Of a stretch of 64,000 nt of DNA, positions 26,374-33,930 are shown one piece after another. The stretch lies in assembly GCF_900115505.1 (NCBI RefSeq), contig NZ_FOWQ01000011.1, positions 62,001 through 126,000 of the forward strand. The letters run 5' to 3'. Under the pieces are notes generated by a model that was not told where the DNA came from, did no database searches, and was given only the letters and a program-made list of their open reading frames with translations. The translations under genes were made by a program, and so were the position numbers. How positions within the stretch are numbered: the stretch's first letter is position 1; every line of letters begins with the position of its first letter. Source of the DNA: Geodermatophilus dictyosporus (GTDB lineage: Bacteria; Actinomycetota; Actinomycetes; Mycobacteriales; Geodermatophilaceae).

Positions 26374-27141
26374 TCAGCCCTCGGTCAGGGCCGGCGGCCC
26401 GTCGGGTGCCTGCTCCCGCGTCACGCCGGGACCGTCGAGGACGGCGTGCACGACCAGCCGCTGCTGCGCGGAGTACCGCGGGTGGCAGGTGGTGAGGGTC
26501 AGGTAGGCGCCGGTGGGGCCTGCCTCCGGGTCGCCCGGGGTCGGCGCGATCACCTCCGTCTGCGAGGGCGCCACGACCTGCACGCCCGGGATGCCGCTGG
26601 GGTCGGCCGTCACGTCGCCGGTGACCGGGTCGCCGAGGACGCGGTAGGTGAACCAGCCGTCGGCGGTCTCGACCACGACCGGGTCGCCCGGGCGCAGCGC
26701 GTCGAGGTCGAGGAACGGCGAGCCCCGGCCCACCCGGTGCCCGGCGAAGGCGGCGTTGCCGCGCTCCCCCGGGGCCGCCGTCCCGGCGTAGTGGCCCGGG
26801 CCCTGCGACAGCTGGTCCTCGGTGGTGCCCTCCAGGACCACCCGCGACCAGTCCTCGCCCAGCCGCGGCACGTGCAGCACCACGTACGGCCGGCCCACGG
26901 CCACCGGCGCCGGGGGCGCAGGTACGGGGGCCGGGTCCCCGGCGGGCGGCGCCGCCGTCCACTCGGTCCGCAGCCGGTCGGCGAGCCGGTCCTGGTCGCG
27001 GGCGGTGAACAGGTCGGTGACCCAGAGCTGGTAGACGACGTAGAGCAGCAGGACGACGCCGACGGTGACCAGCGTCTGGCCCAGGCCGCTCGCGAGCGTG
27101 CGCCACGCGTCGGCGCGGGCGACCGGAGGGGCGTCTGCCAT
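26374..27141 (-). CDS. Class E sortase
   Basis: 255 residues. One N-terminal membrane anchor (TLVTVGVVLLLYVVYQLWV, about 24-42), a proline-rich spacer, and a sortase beta-barrel. Catalytic triad: His135 in AGHRVG, Cys219 in LTLTTCHP and Arg about residue 228. Class E enzymes join surface proteins bearing LAxTG-like signals to peptidoglycan cross-bridges outside the membrane. No sorting-signal substrate is seen nearby. It is transcribed with the small membrane protein downstream. Confidence 0.87.
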   Translation of the reverse strand: MADAPPVARADAWRTLASGLGQTLVTVGVVLLLYVVYQLWVTDLFTARDQDRLADRLRTEWTAAPPAGDPAPVPAPPAPVAVGRPYVVLHVPRLGEDWSRVVLEGTTEDQLSQGPGHYAGTAAPGERGNAAFAGHRVGRGSPFLDLDALRPGDPVVVETADGWFTYRVLGDPVTGDVTADPSGIPGVQVVAPSQTEVIAPTPGDPEAGPTGAYLTLTTCHPRYSAQQRLVVHAVLDGPGVTREQAPDGPPALTEG

Positions 27142-27192
27142 GGCCGGACCACGATGCCAGCCGCCCGCGGCCGGTCGGCGACACTGGGCGGC

Positions 27193-28632
27193 GTGTCGGG
27201 TCCCGCGCCGGTGGTCGTGGTCGGCGCCGGCCCCGTCGGCACCACCGCGGCCCTGCTGCTGGCCCGGCGCGGGCTCGACGTGCTGCTGGTCGACCGCCGC
27301 CGGCACCCCTACGGCCTGCCCCGGGCGGTGCACCTCGACGACGAGGCGCTGCGGGCGCTCGCCGACGCCGGGGTGGCCGGGGAGTTCCTCGCGCGCAGCC
27401 GCCCGATGGCGGGGCTGCGGCTGCTCGACGCCCGGCACCGCGTCCTCGCCGAGTTCCGGCGGCGGCCGGACGCCGGCCGGCACGGCTGGCCCCAGGCGTC
27501 GATGTTCCACCAGCCCGACCTCGAGGACGTGCTGCGCGCCGCGGTCGCCCGGTCCCCGCGCATCGAGGTGTGCCGCGGGGCCGAGCTGGTCGGCGCGGAG
27601 GAGGCGGACCGGTGCGTCACGGTCACCCTGCGGGACCCGGACACGGGAGCACGCCGCGACGTCGTCGCCTCGGCGGTGCTGGGCTGCGACGGCGCGCGGA
27701 GCACCGTGCGCGACCTCGTCGGCGCCCGGATGCGCGACCTCGGCCGCCCCGACCGGTGGCTGGTGGCCGACCTGCGCTCGACCGCGCCGCTGCCGGTGTG
27801 GCCGGGCGTGCACCAGGTCTGCGACCCGGCCCGCGCGGCGACCTTCATGCCCGTCAGCGGCGACCGGTACCGGTTCGAGGCGCGGCTGCTCCCGGGCGAG
27901 AGGCCGGGCGACGTCGACCTCCCCGGCCTGCTCGACCCCTTCGGCGCCCGGGACGCCGAGGTGGTGCGGGCGGCCGAGTACGTGCACCGCGCCCAGGTGG
28001 CCGACCGCTGGCGCCGCGGGCGGGTGCTGCTCGCCGGCGACGCGGCCCACCTCACCCCGCCGTTCGTGGGCCAGGGCCTCGGCCTGGGGCTGCGCGACGT
28101 GCACCAGCTGGCCTGGAAGGTCGCCGACGTCGTCACCGGGGCGGCCGGGGAGGACCTGCTCGACACCCACCAGGCGGAGCGGGCGCCGCACGCGCGGGCC
28201 CTGGTGCGGCTGGCCGCGCTGGTCGGGCGGCTGATGACCGGTGGGGGAGCGGCCGCGGCGCCGGTGCGCCGGGCCGTGCTCGCGGCCGTGGGGCGCGTCC
28301 CGGCCCTGGCCGCCTACGCCACCGACAGCCGGACGCCGGCGCTGCGCCGCGGGCCGCTGGTCGACCGGCGCGGCCGGGCCGGTCGCCGGCTGGCCGGGAC
28401 GCTGGTGCCCCGGGCCCGGGTGCGCGTGGACGGCCGGGAGTGCCGGCTCGACGACGTCCTCGGTTCCGGGCCGGCCGTGCTCGAGCTGGCGGGGGGCGCG
28501 CTGGTGGTCGGGGCCGGCGGACGGCGGCGCGCGGTCGAGGACGTCGACGGCGCCCTCACCGCGTGGCTGCGCGCCGGCCGGGCCGCGCGGGTCACCGTCC
28601 GGCCCGACCGGATCGTGGGATCGGCGCGCTGA
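27193..28632 (+). CDS. FAD-dependent aromatic-ring monooxygenase (MhpA/PheA-like)
   Basis: 479 residues of the class A flavoprotein hydroxylases. FAD motif VVVGAGPVGTTAALLLARRG at residues 8-27; the DG motif region VLGCDGARSTVRDLVG; second FAD motif GRVLLAGDAAHLTPPFVGQGLGLGLRD. Such enzymes hydroxylate phenolic rings or polyketides with NAD(P)H and oxygen. Substrate unknown; no ring-cleavage genes are adjacent. The GTG at 27193 has no strong ribosome-binding site and may be leaderless (GACACT ends seven bases upstream). Confidence 0.83.
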   Translation: MSGPAPVVVVGAGPVGTTAALLLARRGLDVLLVDRRRHPYGLPRAVHLDDEALRALADAGVAGEFLARSRPMAGLRLLDARHRVLAEFRRRPDAGRHGWPQASMFHQPDLEDVLRAAVARSPRIEVCRGAELVGAEEADRCVTVTLRDPDTGARRDVVASAVLGCDGARSTVRDLVGARMRDLGRPDRWLVADLRSTAPLPVWPGVHQVCDPARAATFMPVSGDRYRFEARLLPGERPGDVDLPGLLDPFGARDAEVVRAAEYVHRAQVADRWRRGRVLLAGDAAHLTPPFVGQGLGLGLRDVHQLAWKVADVVTGAAGEDLLDTHQAERAPHARALVRLAALVGRLMTGGGAAAAPVRRAVLAAVGRVPALAAYATDSRTPALRRGPLVDRRGRAGRRLAGTLVPRARVRVDGRECRLDDVLGSGPAVLELAGGALVVGAGGRRRAVEDVDGALTAWLRAGRAARVTVRPDRIVGSAR

Positions 28633-28668
28633 GGCGTCGGCCGGGGTCCTCGGGGTAGGAGCCCGCGC

Positions 28669-28899
28669 ATGCAGATCGACAAGGACACCATCCTCCAGCT
28701 GCTGCGCTCCCAGGGCGACGACGCCAAGGCGCAGCAGGCCGACCAGGAGCTCCCCGGCCAGGTGGACACCGACCAGCACGCGGGGCTGCTGCAGAAGCTC
28801 GGCCTCGAGCCCGCCGACCTGATCCGCATGGTGACCGGCGGCGGGGGCCAGGGTGGCGGCGGCCTCGGTGGGGCGATCGGCGGCATCCTCGGCCGGTAG
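28669..28899 (+). CDS. Small conserved-type hypothetical protein with Gly-rich tail
   Basis: 76 residues: an acidic helical first half (MQIDKDTILQLLRSQGDDAK, then QQADQELPGQVDTDQH) and a flexible Gly-rich end (GGGGQGGGGLGGAIGGILGR). The LPGQVDTDQHAGLLQKLGL centre reads as structured. No cysteines or membrane helix. The start is a clear ATG. I recognise similar short proteins in actinobacteria but not a function. Confidence 0.6.
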   Translation: MQIDKDTILQLLRSQGDDAKAQQADQELPGQVDTDQHAGLLQKLGLEPADLIRMVTGGGGQGGGGLGGAIGGILGR

Positions 28900-28909
28900 C
28901 CGGCCCGCC

Positions 28910-28945
28910 GGTCCTCCCGCCGTCCGCCCGGGCGGCGGGAGGACC
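28910..28945 (+). terminator. Hairpin terminator
   Basis: A perfect 13-bp stem (28910-28922 with 28933-28945), extendable by inner CCGCCC/GGGCGG pairing, 11 bases after the small protein gene. Confidence 0.7.
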
Positions 28946-28971
28946 CGCCGCCGTCCAGTCGCGCACGACTC

Positions 28972-29001
28972 TGTGACGGACGTCACGAGCCCGGCTATCG
29001 T
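28972..29001 (+). promoter_or_regulatory. Promoter with Crp-like palindrome before the iron alcohol dehydrogenase and MnoSR operon
   Basis: TGTGACGGACGTCACG at 28972-28987 fits the Crp/GlxR consensus TGTGA-N6-TCACA at nearly every position. A -10-like TATCGT lies at 28996-29001; TGTGAC would then sit at the -35 position with an 18-base spacer, so the bound site overlaps the promoter. A second small palindrome, AGTCG-CGCA-CGACT, ends two bases upstream of it. Confidence 0.5.
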
Positions 29002-29031
29002 GGGCGGGCCGCCCGCTCCCCGGAGGTCGCC

Positions 29032-29082
29032 GTGCCCGTCGCTGACCGCGCACCCGCTCCGCCGTCCCGCCCGACGCGGTGA
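29032..29082 (+). CDS. Putative 16-residue leader peptide coupled to the iron alcohol dehydrogenase
   Basis: GTG at 29032 follows GGAGGTCGCC, an excellent ribosome-binding site with five-base spacing. The frame encodes VPVADRAPAPPSRPTR and stops at 29080-29082, overlapping the dehydrogenase GTG (29079) as GTGA. The dehydrogenase itself has no ribosome-binding site, so its translation probably depends on this leader. The proline- and arginine-rich content could slow ribosomes. Not a recognised family. Confidence 0.5.
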   Translation: MPVADRAPAPPSRPTR

Positions 29083-30326
29083 CCGCCGTCCCCCTGCGGG
29101 CCGGCCCGTCCGTCACCCGCCTCCCGGTCGACCACGACCCGTGGCCGCTCCCGGAGCCGGCGGGCGCCCCTGCCCGCGGCGGGTTCACGAAGTACCTGGT
29201 GCCCGAGGTGGTCTTCGGCTGGGGTGCGCTGTCCGAGGCGGGGTTCGCCGCCCGCCGGCTGGGCGCGCGGCGCCCCTTCGTGGTCACCGACGCGGGGCTC
29301 GTCGAGGCCGGCTGGCTCGCCGAGCTCGCCGGGCACCTCGCCGACGCGGGGCTGCGGCCCACCGTGTGGTCGGGGCCGACGCCCAACCCCAAGGACGCCG
29401 AGGTCGCCGAGGGCACCCAGCGCTACCTGGAGAGCGGCTGCGACGTGATCATCGGCCTGGGCGGCGGCTCGGTGATCGACGCAGCCAAGGCCGTCGCCGT
29501 CGTCGCGAGCAACGGCGGGCACATCCTCGACTACGAGGGCGTGGACAAGGTGACCGCGGCGATCCCGCCGACGGTCATGTGCCCCACCACGGCCGGCACC
29601 GGCGCCGACGTCTCGCAGTTCGCCGTCATCACCGACACCACCCGCCGGCTCAAGGCGACGCTGATCGGCCGGGCGCTGGTGCCCGACATCTCGGTCACCG
29701 ACCCGCGGCTGCTCACCACGATGCCCGACGACCTGGCCGCCGCCACCGGCCTCGACGCGCTCACCCACGGCATCGAGGCCTACGTGTCCCGGGCGTCCGG
29801 GCCGCTCACCGACGTGCACGCGCTGCACGCCGTCGAGCTCATCTGCGGCTCCCTGCGCCGCACGCTGCGCGTCCCCGGCGACACCGCGGCCACCACCGAC
29901 ATGGCGCAGGCGTCGCTGGAGGCCGGGCTGGCGTTCACCAACGCGATCCTCGGCGCGACGCACGCGATGAGCCACCAGGTCGGCGGCCTGCTCGACGTGC
30001 CCCACGGGGTGGTCAACGGCGTGCTGCTGCCGCACGTCATCCGGTTCAACGCCCGCGCGGTGCCCGAGCGCTTCGTCCCGGTGGCGCGGGCCATGGGCGT
30101 CGACGTCAGCGGGCTGCCGGCCGACGTGGTCGCCGAGGTGACCGCCGACGTCGTCAGCCGGCTGGCCGCCGACCTCGGCTGCCCGAGCCGGCTGTCCCAG
30201 CTGGGGGTCACCGAGGCCGACGTGGAGACCCTGGCGACGACGACGCTCGGGGACGCCTGCCTGTCCACCAACCCCCGGGACGCCGACCGCGCCGACGTCG
30301 CCGCGCTGTTCCGGGCCGCGCTGTGA
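29079..30326 (+). CDS. Iron-containing alcohol dehydrogenase (1,3-propanediol dehydrogenase type)
   Basis: 415 residues. Rossmann-type N domain with GLGGGSVIDAAKA around residue 130 and CPTTAGTGADVSQF; C-terminal all-helical metal domain with the ligand motifs GLDALTHGIEAY and ATHAMSHQVGG plus VPHGVVNG. The first ~35 residues (proline-rich) extend beyond the usual family start. The gene is followed by a GAF histidine kinase and a NarL regulator, the arrangement found around the MnoS/MnoR system of Mycobacterium smegmatis, where a propanediol dehydrogenase gene is the neighbour. A diol or primary alcohol is therefore a reasonable substrate. Translation is coupled to a leader peptide. Confidence 0.85.
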   Translation: MTAVPLRAGPSVTRLPVDHDPWPLPEPAGAPARGGFTKYLVPEVVFGWGALSEAGFAARRLGARRPFVVTDAGLVEAGWLAELAGHLADAGLRPTVWSGPTPNPKDAEVAEGTQRYLESGCDVIIGLGGGSVIDAAKAVAVVASNGGHILDYEGVDKVTAAIPPTVMCPTTAGTGADVSQFAVITDTTRRLKATLIGRALVPDISVTDPRLLTTMPDDLAAATGLDALTHGIEAYVSRASGPLTDVHALHAVELICGSLRRTLRVPGDTAATTDMAQASLEAGLAFTNAILGATHAMSHQVGGLLDVPHGVVNGVLLPHVIRFNARAVPERFVPVARAMGVDVSGLPADVVAEVTADVVSRLAADLGCPSRLSQLGVTEADVETLATTTLGDACLSTNPRDADRADVAALFRAAL

Positions 30327-30354
30327 CCGCCGGGTCCCCGGAGGGTGCCGGCCG

Positions 30355-31689
30355 ATGAGCGCGCCGGGGATCCCCGAGCTCACCGGGCTGCGCTCGTCCA
30401 AGCCCAGCTGGTACGCCGAGTACCGGCAGACCGCCGAGAACCTGCACCGCGCGCTCGACCAGCTCGGGCACATCGCGCAGGTCCTGTCGGCCACCGGCGA
30501 GGGCGCCGACGCGCTGTGCCGGGCCGTCGTCGACGCGACCGCCGAGCAGGTCGGCGCGCCGTGGGTGGTGCTCGCCCTCGCCGACGACGCGCTGCCGCTG
30601 GCCCGGCCCCGGCTGGTGGGCCGCGGGCCGGCCGGCCGGCCGGTGGGGGAGCCGGCCGCGCTGCCCGGGGTGGTCGCCGGGCCGGTGCGGGCGGCGCTGG
30701 CGGCCGCGGGCACCGAGCCGTGGCAGACCACCGAGGGGGCGGTCGTCGTCCCGCTGGTGGTCGACGGCGACCCGGTGGGCGCGCTGGTGGCCTGCGGCGG
30801 TCCGCGGCGCACGGCCACCCCCACCGACCTGACGATCCTGCGGATCGTGGCCAACCAGTCGGCCGTGGCGCTGCACGCCGACCACCTGCTGGCCCGGTCC
30901 GAGGCGCTGCGCCGGCAGACCGAGCGGCTCTACGCCGAGGCCGACCAGCGCGCCTGCGACCTCGCCGAGCGGCACCGCCAGCTCGCCGAGGCCGAGCACC
31001 GCCTCGACGTCGCCGCCCAGCGGGAGGCCGTCGACGCCGAGCGGCACCGGATCGCCCGCGAGCTGCACGACAGCGTGGCCCAGCACGTGCTCTCGGCCGG
31101 GATGACGATCGAGTGGTGCCGCCCCGAGGTGGCCCACCACGCCGAGGTGCACGAGCGGCTCGGGCACGCCAAGGCGCTCACCCGCGAGGCGGTGGAGCGG
31201 CTGCGCGGCGCCATCCACGCGCTGTCGGTGCACGAGGGCGACGCCCCCGGCCCCGGGCTGCCGGCGCTGCTCGACCGGCTGCCGACGGTGCCCGGGCTGG
31301 TGGTCGCCGTCCGGGTGGAGGGCCGGCCGCGGGTGCTGCCGCCCGAGGCCGAGCACCAGCTGTTCCGGATCGCCTCGGAGTGCCTGTCCAACACCGCCCG
31401 GCACGCGCGGGCCACCCGGGCCACCGTCCGGCTGGGCTACCGGCCCGCCGAGCTGCGGCTGTCGGTGGCCGACGACGGCACCGGCGACCCCGAGACGCTG
31501 CGCCGGGCGCTGCGGGCCGCGGCCCGGCGCGACGACGGCTACCACCGCGGGCTGCGCAACATCGACTCCCGCTGCCGCGAGCTCGGCGCCTCGCTGCGGT
31601 TCACCCGCGCCCGGCTGGGCGGGGTGCGCGTGGAGGTCCGGCTGCCCCTCGTCCCCGAGTTCGCGACCCCGGAGGAGACCGGTGACTGA
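30355..31689 (+). CDS. mnoS: GAF-domain sensor histidine kinase (MnoS-like)
   Basis: 444 residues, soluble: a GAF domain about 40-175, a coiled-coil linker about 180-230, a HisKA_3 dimerisation domain with phospho-acceptor His238 (RIARELHDSVAQHVL) and a HATPase_c domain from about 325 (ASECLSNTARHA, DDGTGD, GLRNIDSRC). No membrane segment, so it senses a cytosolic signal. In M. smegmatis the MnoSR pair activates methanol/alcohol oxidoreductase genes in response to alcohol-derived signals; synteny with an iron alcohol dehydrogenase and Mno here supports the same assignment. ATG start with GGAGG upstream. Its end overlaps the regulator gene by eight bases. Confidence 0.85.
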   Translation: MSAPGIPELTGLRSSKPSWYAEYRQTAENLHRALDQLGHIAQVLSATGEGADALCRAVVDATAEQVGAPWVVLALADDALPLARPRLVGRGPAGRPVGEPAALPGVVAGPVRAALAAAGTEPWQTTEGAVVVPLVVDGDPVGALVACGGPRRTATPTDLTILRIVANQSAVALHADHLLARSEALRRQTERLYAEADQRACDLAERHRQLAEAEHRLDVAAQREAVDAERHRIARELHDSVAQHVLSAGMTIEWCRPEVAHHAEVHERLGHAKALTREAVERLRGAIHALSVHEGDAPGPGLPALLDRLPTVPGLVVAVRVEGRPRVLPPEAEHQLFRIASECLSNTARHARATRATVRLGYRPAELRLSVADDGTGDPETLRRALRAAARRDDGYHRGLRNIDSRCRELGASLRFTRARLGGVRVEVRLPLVPEFATPEETGD

Positions 31690-32332
31690 CCCGATCCGGC
31701 TGGTGATCGTCGACGACCACGCCATCGTCCGGCAGGGCCTGCGCTCCATCCTCGAGCGGGAGCCGGACATCGAGGTCGTCGGCGAGGCGGCCACCGCCAC
31801 CGACGCGCTGGACCTCGTCGCCGCCGCGCGGCCGCACATCGTGCTGCTCGACCTCAAGCTGTCGGCGGGTTCCGACGTCGCCGGGCTGAGCCTGTGCGGC
31901 GAGCTCACCGCCCGCGCGCCGGCCCCCGGCGTCCTGGTCGTGACCACGTTCCTCGACGAGCGGCTGGTGCTCGAGGCGATCCAGAGGGGCGCCCGCGGCT
32001 ACGTGCTCAAGGACGTCGACGCCGTCGCGCTGGTGGCCGCCATCCGGGCGGTGCGCCGCGGGGAGAGCGCCTTCGACAGCCACAGCGCGGCGATGGTGGT
32101 GCGCTCGCTGGCCGCGCCGGCGACCGCGCCGCCGTCGTCCCCGGAGCTGACCGGCCGGGAGCGGGAGGTGCTGACGCTGCTGGCCCGCGGGCTGTCCAAC
32201 GAGGCGATCGGCCGGGAGCTCTACATCTCGGCGACGACGGCGAAGTTCCACGTCACCAACCTGATGCGCAAGCTGTCGGTGTCCCGCCGCGCCGAGGCCG
32301 TCTACGCCGGCTCCAAGCTCGGCCTCATCTGA
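31682..32332 (+). CDS. mnoR: NarL/LuxR-family response regulator (MnoR-like)
   Basis: 216 residues: receiver domain with DD at 11-12, phospho-acceptor Asp57 in VLLDLKL, Lys110 in YVLKD, then a LuxR helix-turn-helix (about 155-212: LTGREREVLTLLARGLSNEAIGRELYISATTAKFHV). Cognate to the overlapping histidine kinase. Expected to control the upstream dehydrogenase and perhaps mno at 36.8-38.1 kb. GTG start inside the kinase gene with GGAGGAG nearby. Confidence 0.88.
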   Translation: MTDPIRLVIVDDHAIVRQGLRSILEREPDIEVVGEAATATDALDLVAAARPHIVLLDLKLSAGSDVAGLSLCGELTARAPAPGVLVVTTFLDERLVLEAIQRGARGYVLKDVDAVALVAAIRAVRRGESAFDSHSAAMVVRSLAAPATAPPSSPELTGREREVLTLLARGLSNEAIGRELYISATTAKFHVTNLMRKLSVSRRAEAVYAGSKLGLI

Positions 32333-32355
32333 CGGCCCCCTGCAGGGGTCCTCCC

Positions 32356-32820
32356 TCAGGCCTCGGCGACGCGCCTGATCGCGGCGAGCGTGACCGGGAT
32401 CCCCTCGTGCGCCATCCGGGTGCGCAGCTCCACCTGCTCCGGCGCCTGCTCCCCGTAGCGCTCGGCCATGAACGCCAGGCCGTCGGGCAGGAACGCCCAG
32501 GACTCGGTCAGCCGCGTGCCGCCGTCCACCGGCTCGAGCGTGTAGCCCCAGCGCGCCCGCGAGCCGCCGACCACCCACGCGAACTCCCGGCCGCGGTCGG
32601 CGGCGACCACCTGGCTGCGGGTCTCCCACGTGCGCTCCGGGGTGACGTTGCGGCCGGTGAACCAGTCGCCCACCGCCCCGGTGGCGCCCTCGTCCCACCA
32701 GCAGGCCACGCAGACCGGGCTCCACTCACCGGTGCGGGTCACGTCGCTGACCAGGTCGTACACCGCCTCCGGCGGGGCGGCGACGACGATCGAGTCGGAG
32801 AAGGTGCGGTCCGCGGTCAC
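32356..32820 (-). CDS. SRPBCC-family protein (polyketide cyclase/lipid-binding fold)
   Basis: 154 residues with a START/SRPBCC pattern: FSDSIVVAAPPEAVYDLVSDVTRTGEWSPVC at the start, a central beta region (GREFAWVVGGSRARWGYTLEP) and a long C-terminal helix. It probably binds a hydrophobic ligand. Convergent with mnoR (23-base gap with a short CCCC-TGCA-GGGG palindrome). GTG start chosen as the domain start. No specific role can be assigned. Confidence 0.75.
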   Translation of the reverse strand: MTADRTFSDSIVVAAPPEAVYDLVSDVTRTGEWSPVCVACWWDEGATGAVGDWFTGRNVTPERTWETRSQVVAADRGREFAWVVGGSRARWGYTLEPVDGGTRLTESWAFLPDGLAFMAERYGEQAPEQVELRTRMAHEGIPVTLAAIRRVAEA

Positions 32821-32980
32821 CCGGGGAGTCTCGCACCGGCACCCGGCCGCGGGGGACACGCCGACGACACGCGGGGACACGCTCGGGGTGGTCCACGACA
32901 CGCCCGATCCGGTTCCACAACTGGTGACGGGCGCGCCGGGCGGCGCCGTCCGGCCGTGTCGGCCCGCGTCCGGCCGACCC

Positions 32981-32986
32981 TAGCCT
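32981..32986 (+). promoter_or_regulatory. Leaderless -10 element for the aldo/keto reductase
   Basis: TAGCCT ends eight bases before the ATG at 32995. The gene has no ribosome-binding site, so a leaderless transcript is likely. Confidence 0.5.
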
Positions 32987-32994
32987 GCCGCGGC

Positions 32995-33930
32995 ATGACG
33001 ACCACCGCGACGAGGTCCGGACGGGTCCCCCTCGGCGACCGGACCGTGCACCGCCTGGGGTTCGGCGGCATGAAGCTCACCGGGCCGCGGGTCACCGGGC
33101 CCCCGGCCGACCGGGGCACCGCGCTCGCCGTCCTGCGCCGCGCCGTCGAGCTGGGGGTCGACCACGTCGACACCAGCGGTCTCTACGGGCCGCACGTGGT
33201 GAACGACCTGATCCGCGAGGCGCTGCACCCCTATCCCGAGAGCCTGGTCATCGTCACCCGGGTCGGCGCCCGCCGGACGCCGGAGGGCGGCTGGGACGAG
33301 GCGCTGACGCCGGGGGAGCTGCGCCGGTCGGTCGAGGAGGACCTCGAGCACCTCGGGCTCGACTCGCTGCCCGTCGCCAACCTGCGGATGCCGGGTCTGG
33401 GCGAGCCCGCGGAGCGCTCGGTCGGCGAGCCGCTCGAGGCGCTGGACCGGCTGCGGCAGGAGGGGCTGGTCCGGCAGCTCGGGATCAGCCACACCACCGC
33501 CCGGCAGGTCGCCGAGGCGCGCGGCATCGCGCCGCTGGCGTGCGTGCAGAACCACTACAACCTGATCCACCGCACCGACGACGCCCTGGTCGAGGAGCTC
33601 GCCCGGGACGGGATCGCCTACACGGCGCTGGAGGGCGTCTCCTACACGTCGTTCTTCCCGGTGGGGGAGATGGGCCCGGCCCAGGCGGCGGCCCTGGACG
33701 CCGTCGCCCGGCGGGTGGGGGCGGCCCCCGTGCAGGTGGCCGTCGCGTGGCTGATGACCCGCTCCCCGAACGTGCTGGTCATCCCGAGCGCCACCTCGAT
33801 CGCCCAGCTGGAGCACCTGCTCGCGGCGGTCGAGGTGGCACTGGACCCCCGGGACACCGAGGAGCTGGACCGCGTCGTCACCCTGGGCGGACCGCCCCCC
33901 GGCGGGCCGCCGGCGTGGGGCGGCCGCTGA
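32995..33930 (+). CDS. Aldo/keto reductase (YajO/pyridoxal-reductase-like)
   Basis: 311 residues, TIM barrel. Catalytic pattern: LGVDHVDTSGLYGPHVVNDLI supplies Asp and Tyr. The usual lysine segment reads LVIVTRVGARR, with Arg/Val where many AKRs have a catalytic Lys, so activity should be checked. NADPH end motif: IPSATSIAQLEHLLAAVEV. A proline/glycine-rich tail follows. It may reduce aldehydes produced by neighbouring alcohol dehydrogenases. Its stop abuts the stop of the convergent VWA gene with no gap. Confidence 0.82.
   Translation: MTTTATRSGRVPLGDRTVHRLGFGGMKLTGPRVTGPPADRGTALAVLRRAVELGVDHVDTSGLYGPHVVNDLIREALHPYPESLVIVTRVGARRTPEGGWDEALTPGELRRSVEEDLEHLGLDSLPVANLRMPGLGEPAERSVGEPLEALDRLRQEGLVRQLGISHTTARQVAEARGIAPLACVQNHYNLIHRTDDALVEELARDGIAYTALEGVSYTSFFPVGEMGPAQAAALDAVARRVGAAPVQVAVAWLMTRSPNVLVIPSATSIAQLEHLLAAVEVALDPRDTEELDRVVTLGGPPPGGPPAWGGR

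Noticed and set aside
32337-32348. CCCCTGCAGGGG as a terminator between mnoR and the SRPBCC gene
   Set aside because: Only four pairs around a 4-base loop; too weak to call.
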